A stretch of 64,000 nt of DNA. Source: Arthrobacter pascens. Lineage in GTDB: Bacteria > Actinomycetota > Actinomycetes > Actinomycetales > Micrococcaceae. Numbering within the stretch: position 1 is the stretch's first letter; every line of letters starts with the position of its first letter. A program made the translations under genes and the position numbers. Under the pieces are notes generated by a model that worked only from the letters and a program-made list of their open reading frames with translations, was not told where the DNA came from and did no database searches. Below are positions 22,516 through 30,322 of this stretch, in pieces. The DNA is taken from the NCBI RefSeq assembly GCF_030816475.1, contig NZ_JAUSXF010000001.1, positions 4,402,001-4,466,000 on the forward strand, given 5' to 3'.

Positions 22516-23795
22516 TGGCCCAGGACTTCGCTCGTGACCCGCTTGCCCATTTCAGCGATGCCGTCAGCCACGGAGCGCTCGCCCACCATAACAAGGTCGT
22601 GTTCCTGGTTGAGGATCTTGTCGATGGCTGCGGACTTGTCGCTAACGGGCATTTCGAGGGCGGTTTCGTCCGGGGTGAAGGCCTTCTTGGAGAGCTCGTC
22701 GGTGGGTAGGCCGTCAAGCTTGAAGTAAGCCTCCGTCACCGCGTCATTCTTCAGGGCCGGGACCACACCGGTCTTGGCGATGGCCTTGGCGCCCTCCGCA
22801 CCGGCGGCCCATTCGATGAACTTCTTGGCTTCCTCGGAGTGGGCGGCATTCTTGTTCACGGCGAAGGCAGTGGGGGAGCCGAAGGTAGTGACGTCGCCGC
22901 CGGACTTCTTCTGCGGCATCGGGGCCAGACCCCAGTTGACGTTGGTCTTGCCGGCCTGTTTGGCGGCCACAATGCCGGAGATGTACCAGGTGCCCATCGG
23001 CATCATGGCTGCCTGGCCGGTTTCGAACATGGTGCCGTAGCTGGCCTTCTGGCTCTTGGCCGTGCCGAAGTCCAGGGTGGCGCCGCTCGTCTGCAGGTCC
23101 AGGGCGGTGTTGTACTGGTCCTTGAAGAAGGAGTAGTCGCCTCCGATGAGGTCGCCGTGGTTCTGGGCGGCCGCGATGGCCTGTATGACGGAGCGCCAGG
23201 TGTGCTGGTATGTGCCGTACACCTTTTTGCCGTCGGCAGCGGTTCCTGTGAGTTTCTTGGCGAGCTCGGCGTATTGGTCCCACGTGATGTTCTTGGGTTC
23301 TTCCAGCCCGGCGGCCTTGAAGAGGTCCTTGTTGTAATAGAGCAGCCAGAAATCCTGCCGGTACGGCGCTGCGAAGTATTTTCCGTTGAGGTCGAAAGCA
23401 TCCAGCCCGGCGAGGTTGTCCTTATCCAGGGCGTCCACCACGCTGTTGATTTCCTGGAGCTGGCCGTTGTTGGCGTAGCGGGAGTAGTCAATGACGTTCT
23501 TCATGGTGAGCACATCGGTGGTGTCACCGCCGGCGAGCATGGTGGTCACCTTCTGGGGGTAGTCATCGGCCAGGATGTCCACGGGCTCAATGTCCACGTT
23601 GGGGTTGGCGGCCTCGTAGCCGTCGAACAACGCCTTGAACTCAGGTGATCCTTTGTAGTTCCAGACGGACACAGTCAGGCGGGTCTTGCCCTCCTGGGCC
23701 TGCGGCTCCGCCGGACCGGCGGCACCCGCGCAGGCGGTCAGGCCGAGGCTTGCGGTTGCGGCGAGGGCTATCGCCGCGAGAGTGGTGCGCTTCAT
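22512..23795 (-). CDS. Sugar ABC transporter substrate-binding lipoprotein (family 1)
   Basis: A 427-aa extracellular binding lipoprotein. The signal peptide ends in lipobox LTAC (Cys about 21). The mature part has the MalE-like pattern SVWNYKGSPEFKALFDGYEAANP, DVLTMKNVIDYSRYA and the tryptophan-rich ligand region AAPYRQDFWLLYYNKDLF. GSPTAFAVNKNAAHSEEAKKFIEW is typical of family 1. It heads the import operon and lies 68 bases after the hydroxyacid dehydrogenase gene, with a GC-rich hairpin in between. The cargo is probably an oligosaccharide released by the nearby hydrolases. Confidence 0.92.
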   Translation of the reverse strand: MKRTTLAAIALAATASLGLTACAGAAGPAEPQAQEGKTRLTVSVWNYKGSPEFKALFDGYEAANPNVDIEPVDILADDYPQKVTTMLAGGDTTDVLTMKNVIDYSRYANNGQLQEINSVVDALDKDNLAGLDAFDLNGKYFAAPYRQDFWLLYYNKDLFKAAGLEEPKNITWDQYAELAKKLTGTAADGKKVYGTYQHTWRSVIQAIAAAQNHGDLIGGDYSFFKDQYNTALDLQTSGATLDFGTAKSQKASYGTMFETGQAAMMPMGTWYISGIVAAKQAGKTNVNWGLAPMPQKKSGGDVTTFGSPTAFAVNKNAAHSEEAKKFIEWAAGAEGAKAIAKTGVVPALKNDAVTEAYFKLDGLPTDELSKKAFTPDETALEMPVSDKSAAIDKILNQEHDLVMVGERSVADGIAEMGKRVTSEVLGQ

Positions 23796-23825
23796 TGCGG
23801 ATCTCCTTATGTGAGGGGTTCGGAT

Positions 23826-23843
23826 CCGCCGCTGCTGCGGCGG
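23826..23843. other. Intercistronic hairpin
   Basis: CCGCCGC and GCGGCGG with a TGCT loop form a compact 7-bp GC stem between the hydroxyacid dehydrogenase stop and the binding-protein start. Such hairpins often raise the stability of the downstream binding-protein message. No T-run follows on the minus strand. Confidence 0.45.
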
Positions 23844-23863
23844 TGTTGTTGGAAGCTGGTTGG

Positions 23864-24877
23864 TTATGCGATGAGGTCCAGATGTTCTGCCAGGACCTCG
23901 GCCGTGAGGTCTTTGCCTGCCAGGTACCGTTCAAGTTCGCTGATGGCGACGTCGGACATGCGGCGTGTTTCCGTGCCCAGGGATCCCGCGATGTGCGGCG
24001 TGATCACCACGTTGGGCAGGTCGTAGAGCACCGAGCCGGCGGGCAGCGGTTCCGGTTCGGTGACATCGAGGATTGCGTGAATGCGGCCCGTGGCGCAGGC
24101 GGACTCCAGGGCGTGGGTGTCAACCAGGGAGCCCCGCGCCGTGTTGATGAGGGTGGCGTGGTCCTTCATGGCTGCGAGCTGTGCCGCACCGATCATGTGC
24201 CGGGTTTCCGTCAGGGCGGGGGCGTGGATGGTGACGACGTCGGAGGCCGGAATCAACTCCTCGAGCGTCACCAGGCGTGCCCCGGCTGCGGCGACAGCCT
24301 CGGGATCCGCATACGGGTCCGCAACCAGGCAGGTGACATCCTGGAGTTGCCGGACGAGCTCCACCACCCGCCTCCCGATCCGGGAGAAGCCGACGACGCC
24401 GATGGTGCGGCCGATATTGCCGAGTTCGCCATGGGCACTCACATACGACCAGTCCTCGCGGGAAATCCTTGAAGCGTTCCCCAGGACCTGTGCCTTCTTG
24501 CCGGACAGGACAATGGACGCAAACGTGAACTCGGCCACGGGGATGGCATTCGCCTCTGCCCCCGTGGTCACCAGGATTCCGCGCTGCCACAGTTCATCCG
24601 TCACAAAGGACCGCACGGTGCCGGCGCAGTGGAAGACGGCGCGGAGGCGGGGCATGCGGTCCAGTGCTTCGCTGTCCAGCCGCGGAACACCCCAGCTGGT
24701 CAGCAGGACTTCCACGTCGGGCAGGAGCGAAGCGATCTCCGGGTCAGCCAGTGAATCGGTCCAGGCCGGGGCGCCGAGTTCCACGAGGCCAGCGAGTCGA
24801 CCCATCCGGATGGCATCGAACTGGTCTTTCATAGTGGAGCTGTTCATCAGCAGGAGCGCTGTGGGCTTGCGCGGCAT
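23864..24877 (-). CDS. D-2-hydroxyacid dehydrogenase (NAD-dependent)
   Basis: A 337-aa enzyme of the D-isomer-specific family. The NAD-binding loop is GVVGFSRIGRRVVEL (GxGxxG with Ser in place of Gly). The catalytic set shows as INTARGSLVD (Arg), DVTEPEPLP (Glu) and ITPHIAGS (His). I chose the ATG at 24877. It faces the heparinase-like gene across a divergent promoter region. In the context of uronate-containing polymers it may reduce or oxidise a sugar-derived keto or hydroxy acid; the substrate is not evident. Confidence 0.87.
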   Translation of the reverse strand: MPRKPTALLLMNSSTMKDQFDAIRMGRLAGLVELGAPAWTDSLADPEIASLLPDVEVLLTSWGVPRLDSEALDRMPRLRAVFHCAGTVRSFVTDELWQRGILVTTGAEANAIPVAEFTFASIVLSGKKAQVLGNASRISREDWSYVSAHGELGNIGRTIGVVGFSRIGRRVVELVRQLQDVTCLVADPYADPEAVAAAGARLVTLEELIPASDVVTIHAPALTETRHMIGAAQLAAMKDHATLINTARGSLVDTHALESACATGRIHAILDVTEPEPLPAGSVLYDLPNVVITPHIAGSLGTETRRMSDVAISELERYLAGKDLTAEVLAEHLDLIA

Positions 24878-24952
24878 ACCTGGGCCGTCCCTTCCTGTGT
24901 CGTCCGGTGGGGATGCGCGGCCGTTGCCATGTCTTGCGTCACATCCAGAAAA

Positions 24953-24964
24953 GAGTACATACTC
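24953..24964. promoter_or_regulatory. 12-bp palindrome GAGTA-CA-TACTC
   Basis: A perfect short palindrome 76 bases before the hydroxyacid dehydrogenase start, in the divergent intergenic region. It overlaps the likely minus-strand start region (TTGATT, 17 bases, TATGAG read on the minus strand) and is a candidate operator. Confidence 0.45.
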
Positions 24965-25003
24965 ATACTCACAAGAAATCAATCAATCAAAACAGACTTG
25001 ATC

Positions 25004-25025
25004 ATGTTCGTTCAGATTCGAACAT
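25004..25025. promoter_or_regulatory. Inverted repeat ATGTTCG-N8-CGAACAT
   Basis: Seven-base perfect arms separated by eight bases, 40 bases upstream of the heparinase-like gene and between the divergent promoters. The spacing suits a dimeric helix-turn-helix repressor. The DeoR/LacI hybrid regulator encoded 2 kb downstream is the nearest candidate. Confidence 0.55.
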
Positions 25026-25064
25026 CGAGCGGGACGCGAGAGTTTTAAGAATAGGCGGACACCG

Positions 25065-27218
25065 ATGGCGGCCCAGTTGAAACCCGCACGAATGGACTCG
25101 GCAGAACAGGACCCTCCACGATCGGACGGAGCGCCGGGGACTGCCCGCTCCCTCCGGGGAACCTTCCAAGGACCCCTCGCGGCGGCCTGGCGGGGTGACG
25201 CCGGGGAGGATGCACTGCTCCGGACCCTGGCCGGCGGCCGTGAGCGCTTGACGGTCCATCAGGCGGCGATGCGCGGTGGATGGTCCGCCGTCGGCGCGGC
25301 TCCGGTGTCAGCCCTGGCAGGCGAGGCGGAAGCGGAACGGGGGACGCCTTGGCCGCAGCCCCTGCTGTCCCACTATGCCCGCTACTTCCGCGACGGCAAC
25401 CGCACGGCTTACGAGGGGCTGGTGGCTGCCAGGCAGCAGCGGCTCACGCGCGCCGTGGTGATGGCCTGCCTGTCCGATGCCCAGAAGCAGGCCCAGGAGC
25501 ATGTGCGGAAGCCGGGCGAAGAGCCTGTCTCCAGCGCGCTCCGGCAGGAATGGCTGGACGAGGTCATTGACGGCGCATGCCTGCTGTGCGAGCAGAGCTC
25601 GTGGTGCTGGGCGGCCCATGAGGACGCCTACTCCCGCCGGGGCGACGTGGTTCCGGACCGGTCGGCTCCGTATCTGGACCTGGGTGCCGGTGAAGTGGCC
25701 GCGCAGCTGGCCTGGCTGGACCTGGTCCTCGGAGAGCAGCTGGACAAGCGCGCGCCCGGCCTCCGCCGCCGGATCCGGGAGGAGGTCATGGACCGCGTGG
25801 TCCGTCCCTTCCTGGGCCGCGATGACTGGCACTGGCTGGGCCTGGACGGCGACGTCCACAACTGGAACCCCTGGATCCACTCCAACGTGATTGCCGCGGC
25901 CATGGTCCTGGTGGATGATCCCGGACTCCAGGCGCAGACAGTGGCCCTGGCCATTGAAGGGCTGGACCGCTTCTTTGCCTCAATTCCGGCAGACGGCGCC
26001 ATTGACGAGGGCTTCGCCTACTGGTGGAACGGTGCCGGGCGGGCACTTGAGGCGTTGGCCCTGCTGGAGGAAGCCACCGCGGGAACACTCCACGCGGACA
26101 TCCCCGTGGTCCGCGAACTCCTGGCCTTCCCGCACCGCATGCACCTGGGCCACCGGTGGTACCTGAACGTCGCCGACGGAGCGGCCCGGGCCTCGAGCGG
26201 CCTGCCCTGGGACCTAGTCCGGCGGTGGGGGGAACGCTTGGGCAACCGGGACGCCGCACAGCATGCGGCCGCCTTCAAGGCAGCTGCACCCAAAGTGGAA
26301 ATCGGGCTGGGCCGGACGCTGCGTGCGCTCTTGGACCGGTCCGGGGGCGGGAAGGCCGAGCAGCGGCACCGCCCGCAGGGGCAGGATGCCTCACCACTGA
26401 CACCGCCGCTCACCGGCTTCACCTATCTGGAATCCGTGCAGATCATGCTGGTCCGCGAAAACCCGGGCAGCACGCACGGCCTGGTCCTGGCTGCCAAGGG
26501 CGGGCACAACGGCGAACACCACAACCACCGCGACGTCGGCTCGGTGGTGGTGGCCCTCGACGGCGTCCCGCTCCTCGCCGACGCAGGCCAGCCCACTTAC
26601 ACCGCCCAGACGTTCGGGCCGGACAGGTACGGCATCAGGGCGATGCAGAGTGCCTGGCACAGTGTTCCCGCTCCGTTCGGCCTGGAACAGGGCACCGGCC
26701 GGGACTTCGCCGCAGCTGTGGAGAACGTTCCGACCCCGGAGGATCCGCGGCTGGTCCTTGGGCTGGCGGCGGCCTACGGTCTCGGCCCGGCCTCCAGCTG
26801 GATCCGGTCGGCCTCGCTGGAAAGGACGGCATCGCCGCACGCCGTGCAGCGCCCTGGACAGGGGCGGGTCCTGATTGAGGACCGCTGGAACCTCGGGGCT
26901 CCGGACGGCGCCGCGTCACCGGCCGGAACGCCCGACGTCGATATCCACTTCCTGCTCTCCGGCACCGTAGAGGTGGACCAGGAAGGGACCGCCACCGTCC
27001 GTCCGGACGGCATCCCCGGCGCCGCCGGCGGCCGCGGGGCGCTGCTGCGCTGGGACCCGGCCGCCGCCGTCGTGCACGTGGACGAATGGCTCCTGGACGA
27101 TCCCCTCCTGGCCCAGGTATGGGGCCCCAGACTGACTAGGCTCCGGTTCCGGATGCCCGAAACCATGCGCGCTGCCGGCGCGTTCACCCTGACAGTGGAG
27201 GCCAATGATGAGTCCTGA
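25065..27218 (+). CDS. Heparinase II/III-like polysaccharide lyase-fold protein
   Basis: A 717-aa protein without signal peptide, so probably cytoplasmic. The N-terminal ~400 residues form an alpha-toroid type region (LDLGAGEVAAQLAWL, DVHNWNPWIHSNVIAAAM, DEGFAYWWNGAGRALEAL). The C-terminal half has the heparinase II/III pattern GGHNGEHHNHRDVGSVVVALDGVPLLAD, with a His-rich catalytic-type motif. Members break uronic-acid-containing glycans by beta-elimination. Here it could act on imported uronate oligosaccharides. Its 3' end overlaps the regulator gene by 11 bases. The exact polymer is unknown. Confidence 0.82.
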   Translation: MAAQLKPARMDSAEQDPPRSDGAPGTARSLRGTFQGPLAAAWRGDAGEDALLRTLAGGRERLTVHQAAMRGGWSAVGAAPVSALAGEAEAERGTPWPQPLLSHYARYFRDGNRTAYEGLVAARQQRLTRAVVMACLSDAQKQAQEHVRKPGEEPVSSALRQEWLDEVIDGACLLCEQSSWCWAAHEDAYSRRGDVVPDRSAPYLDLGAGEVAAQLAWLDLVLGEQLDKRAPGLRRRIREEVMDRVVRPFLGRDDWHWLGLDGDVHNWNPWIHSNVIAAAMVLVDDPGLQAQTVALAIEGLDRFFASIPADGAIDEGFAYWWNGAGRALEALALLEEATAGTLHADIPVVRELLAFPHRMHLGHRWYLNVADGAARASSGLPWDLVRRWGERLGNRDAAQHAAAFKAAAPKVEIGLGRTLRALLDRSGGGKAEQRHRPQGQDASPLTPPLTGFTYLESVQIMLVRENPGSTHGLVLAAKGGHNGEHHNHRDVGSVVVALDGVPLLADAGQPTYTAQTFGPDRYGIRAMQSAWHSVPAPFGLEQGTGRDFAAAVENVPTPEDPRLVLGLAAAYGLGPASSWIRSASLERTASPHAVQRPGQGRVLIEDRWNLGAPDGAASPAGTPDVDIHFLLSGTVEVDQEGTATVRPDGIPGAAGGRGALLRWDPAAAVVHVDEWLLDDPLLAQVWGPRLTRLRFRMPETMRAAGAFTLTVEANDES

Positions 27219-28362
27219 ACAGTCCCCCGCACCCGCCGCCAGGTCCCTCTTTTCCCTGCAGCGCCGGGAGCGGCTGATGGAGGAACTGCGTGCCCATGGT
27301 TCAGTGACAGTCCGCGGCCTTGCGGCGGAACTTGGCGTCAGCGAGCTCACTATCCGCCGGGACGTCAACATCCTGGCGGACGAAGGCCTGGTGTCAAGGG
27401 TGCATGGAGGCGCCACCCTGCCCAGCCCGCTGGACCGCTCCGCGTCCCTCAGCAGGAATCACACGAACCGCTACTCGATCGGCATGGTGGTCCCGTCGCT
27501 GGATTACTACTGGCCGCAGGTGATCAGCGGTGCCCGCGCCGAGGCCGAGGAACAGCAGGCCAGGATCGTGGTCCGCGGCTCGAGCTACGACGCCGCCGAT
27601 AACCGGCGGCAGGTGCAGGCACTGCTCGATACGCAGAACATCGACGGACTCATCGTGGCCCCGGACATGACGGGGGAGGCCGGCCACGAACTGCTGCGAT
27701 GGCTCAACGGGCTCCCCATCCCGGTGATTCTGGCGGAGCGAAGATCGCCGACGGAAATCCCCGCGCACCGGCTGGAGTGGGTGGCCACCGACCATGCCTT
27801 CGGAGCCGGAATGGCCACCCGCCATCTGTGGCAGGAAGGGCACCGCAGGATCGGCTGCCTGACAGATTCATCCAGCCCCACGAGCTCACACGTGGTCCGC
27901 GGCTGGCGCCAGGCCATCGCGGCCCTGCGGATCCCGGCCGAAGGGTCCCTCAGCGAGGACTCGGCAAACGTTCCCGCCGGAGAGCGCGCTGCACACTTCG
28001 ACCGGGTCCTGGACCTGTGCCGGGAATCCGGGACCACTGCCATGCTGGTCCACTCAGACACCCAGGCCGTGGCCTTCGTCCAGCACTGCGTGGACCGCGG
28101 CGTGGATGTCCCCGGCAGCATGGCCGTGGTGGGGTACGACGACGAAGTGGCGTACCTCGCCGAACCCGCCATCTCCGCCGTCCGGCCGCCCAAGCAATAC
28201 GTGGGCCGGGTCGCAGTGCAGCTGGTGACCGCCCGGCTGGCGGAGGGCCGGAAGCGTCCCGTGCACAGGATCCAACTCAATCCCGACCTCATTGTCCGCG
28301 AATCCTCCCTCGGCGGTCCGAGGACAGCGCCGACTGAGGCCGGCCTGGCGCCCGCCACCTGA
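27208..28362 (+). CDS. Hybrid regulator: DeoR-type HTH with LacI-type sugar sensor
   Basis: A 384-aa regulator. Residues ~15-75 are a DeoR-type winged helix (QRRERLMEELRAHGSVTVRGLAAELGVSELTIRRDV, then VHGGATL). From residue ~90 on it is a periplasmic-binding-protein-like sensor of the LacI/GalR type (IGMVVPSLDYYWPQVISGARAEAE, VVGYDDEVAYLAEPAISAV). DeoR proteins normally carry a sugar-phosphate isomerase-like domain, so this is a domain swap. ATG at 27208 has GGAGG six bases upstream. It is co-transcribed with the heparinase-like and DUF2264 genes and probably represses this locus until an oligosaccharide is present. Confidence 0.9.
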   Translation: MSPEQSPAPAARSLFSLQRRERLMEELRAHGSVTVRGLAAELGVSELTIRRDVNILADEGLVSRVHGGATLPSPLDRSASLSRNHTNRYSIGMVVPSLDYYWPQVISGARAEAEEQQARIVVRGSSYDAADNRRQVQALLDTQNIDGLIVAPDMTGEAGHELLRWLNGLPIPVILAERRSPTEIPAHRLEWVATDHAFGAGMATRHLWQEGHRRIGCLTDSSSPTSSHVVRGWRQAIAALRIPAEGSLSEDSANVPAGERAAHFDRVLDLCRESGTTAMLVHSDTQAVAFVQHCVDRGVDVPGSMAVVGYDDEVAYLAEPAISAVRPPKQYVGRVAVQLVTARLAEGRKRPVHRIQLNPDLIVRESSLGGPRTAPTEAGLAPAT

Positions 28363-28388
28363 ACCAGTAGCCTTAGGACCCACGTTTG

Positions 28389-30308
28389 ATGACTGTTCCG
28401 CGCCTGGACCTGCCCGCCCCCAACCGGGAGCTCTCGCCCTACACCGGCCTGACCAGGGAGCACTGGTGCGCCTACGCCGACTTCCTGCTGCGCTCGGTCC
28501 AGCGGTTCGCCACCGAGGACCACGCCAACATCCACCTCCCCGGAGCCGGCAGCGCCTACGGCCCCCGCAGCGATTCCCTTGAAGCCTTCGCACGCACCTT
28601 CCTCATGGCGTCCTTCCGGATGGCGGGAGACCCGGCCGCCACAGGCTGGCTCGCAGACTGGTATGCCCAGGGCCTGGATGCCGGAACGGACCCGCGCTCC
28701 CCGGACCGCTGGCCCACCCCGGGGGAACTGGGGCAGGCCAAGGTGGAGGCGGCGTCGCTGGCCGTGGGCCTTGCCCTGACGCGGAACCAGTTGTGGGACA
28801 AACTCCCGGAACGGGTGCAGGGCCAGCTCATCGCCTGGTTCGAGACCGTGGTCGGCGAGGAGTATCCACCCATCAACTGGGTGTGGTTCCAGATCGTGGT
28901 GGAGACCTTCCTGGCGAGTGTGGGCGGCAGGTCCTCCGCGGAGGACATCGAGGCGGGGCTTGCCGTCCACGATTCCCTCTACCGCGGCCAGGGCTGGTTC
29001 GCTGACGGCCCGGAGCGGGCATACGACCATTACGTGGGCTGGGCCTTCCACGTGTACCCCCAGCTGTGGGCCATGCTGGCGCCAGGGGATCCCCGGGTCA
29101 AAGCCCGCGGCACGCTCGACGGCGACCGGCTGGCGGACTACCTCGACGACGCGGTCCACCTTGTCGGTGCCAACGGCTCGCCCCTCATCCAGGGACGTAG
29201 CCTGATCTACCGCTTTGCGGCAGCCGCACCGTTCTGGGTGGGTGAGCTCTCCGGGCATACCCGGCTATCGCCGGGCACCACCCGCCGGGCCGCCTCAGGA
29301 ATGCTGGACTACTTCGCGACGCACGCCGCCATCGACGGGCAGGGCCTGCTGTCCATCGGCTGGCACGGGGAATTCAAGGGGATGAAGCAGTCCTACTCCG
29401 GTGCCGGTTCGCCCTACTGGGCCGCCAAGGGAATGATCGGCCTGGCCCTGCCGGCCAGCCACCGCGTGTGGACGGCTGTGGAGGAGCCGCTTCCGGTGGA
29501 GCGCGGGGACATCCGCAGGCTGATCGCCGCACCTGGCTGGCAGGTCAACGGCACCCAGTCAGATGGCATCGTGCGGATCACCAACCACGGTACCGACCAT
29601 GCCCGCCAGGGGGACCGGCTCGCCGACTCCCCGCTCTACGCCCGGCTGGGCTACTCCACCCACAGCTTTCCGGATCTCGCCCCTGAATCTTTGGACAACG
29701 CCGTCGTGCTGGTCGATGGTGCCGGCCGCCTGACGCACCGGACGGGGTTCTCAACACACAGCCTCACCGTGTCCGGAGGCGGACTGGAGGGATCTTCCGG
29801 CGGGGCTGTGAACTGGATTGATGTGCCGGACACCACCGGGCCGGACCATGGAAGCGGGGTTGCCGGGCAGCCGACACAGGGGCCGGAGATGACGGTGACA
29901 TCCTTCACCAGGGGCGCGGTGGAGGTCCGCATGGTCCGGCTTTCCGGCACCTCCGGATGTCCGCCGGCCCGGCTGCGGATCGGAGGCTGGCCGCTGGATC
30001 CGGACTCGGACCTGACCAGCGTGGTGGTGCCGCTGGCGGGTGTCGGGGAACCGCTCGACGACGGCGGGAGCCTTGCCGGCGTGGAGGCCCGGCCCATGGG
30101 CAGCGGCATGGTTATCCCCTGGGTGGGAACCTCCGGCCCCGCGACGGACGGTCTCTATGTGGTGGTGGTGGGGTTCGGCGGCGCGGGCGTTAGTGAGTCC
30201 GTCAGGGGAGTGCAGCTGGACTCGGACCCAAACGGGTTCAGGGTGCGGTTCGACGGGACTCCTGTGCCGGCCCGGGAAACGGAACCTTTGGGCAGCACCC
30301 GAAGCTAA
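28389..30308 (+). CDS. DUF2264 domain protein, putative glycoside hydrolase
   Basis: A 639-aa protein without signal peptide. The N-terminal ~380 residues match the DUF2264 alpha/alpha-toroid pattern (GPRSDSLEAFARTFLMASFRMAGD, PPINWVWFQIVVETFLASVG, FADGPERAYDHYVGWAFHVYPQLWA, QGRSLIYRFAAAAPFW). The rest is beta-rich. DUF2264 overlaps, as far as I recall, with a CAZy family containing beta-glucuronidases of arabinogalactan breakdown; this link needs checking. The start is ATG at 28389, 26 bases after the hybrid regulator, in the same operon as the heparinase-like gene. It converges on the next gene with 14 bases between stops. Confidence 0.82.
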   Translation: MTVPRLDLPAPNRELSPYTGLTREHWCAYADFLLRSVQRFATEDHANIHLPGAGSAYGPRSDSLEAFARTFLMASFRMAGDPAATGWLADWYAQGLDAGTDPRSPDRWPTPGELGQAKVEAASLAVGLALTRNQLWDKLPERVQGQLIAWFETVVGEEYPPINWVWFQIVVETFLASVGGRSSAEDIEAGLAVHDSLYRGQGWFADGPERAYDHYVGWAFHVYPQLWAMLAPGDPRVKARGTLDGDRLADYLDDAVHLVGANGSPLIQGRSLIYRFAAAAPFWVGELSGHTRLSPGTTRRAASGMLDYFATHAAIDGQGLLSIGWHGEFKGMKQSYSGAGSPYWAAKGMIGLALPASHRVWTAVEEPLPVERGDIRRLIAAPGWQVNGTQSDGIVRITNHGTDHARQGDRLADSPLYARLGYSTHSFPDLAPESLDNAVVLVDGAGRLTHRTGFSTHSLTVSGGGLEGSSGGAVNWIDVPDTTGPDHGSGVAGQPTQGPEMTVTSFTRGAVEVRMVRLSGTSGCPPARLRIGGWPLDPDSDLTSVVVPLAGVGEPLDDGGSLAGVEARPMGSGMVIPWVGTSGPATDGLYVVVVGFGGAGVSESVRGVQLDSDPNGFRVRFDGTPVPARETEPLGSTRS

Positions 30309-30322
30309 CCCGCCGATAGAAG

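Noticed and set aside
27585..29258. 557-codon minus-strand frame opposite the hybrid regulator and DUF2264 genes
   Set aside because: Low-complexity shadow of high-GC coding sequence with no family resemblance and no ribosome site.
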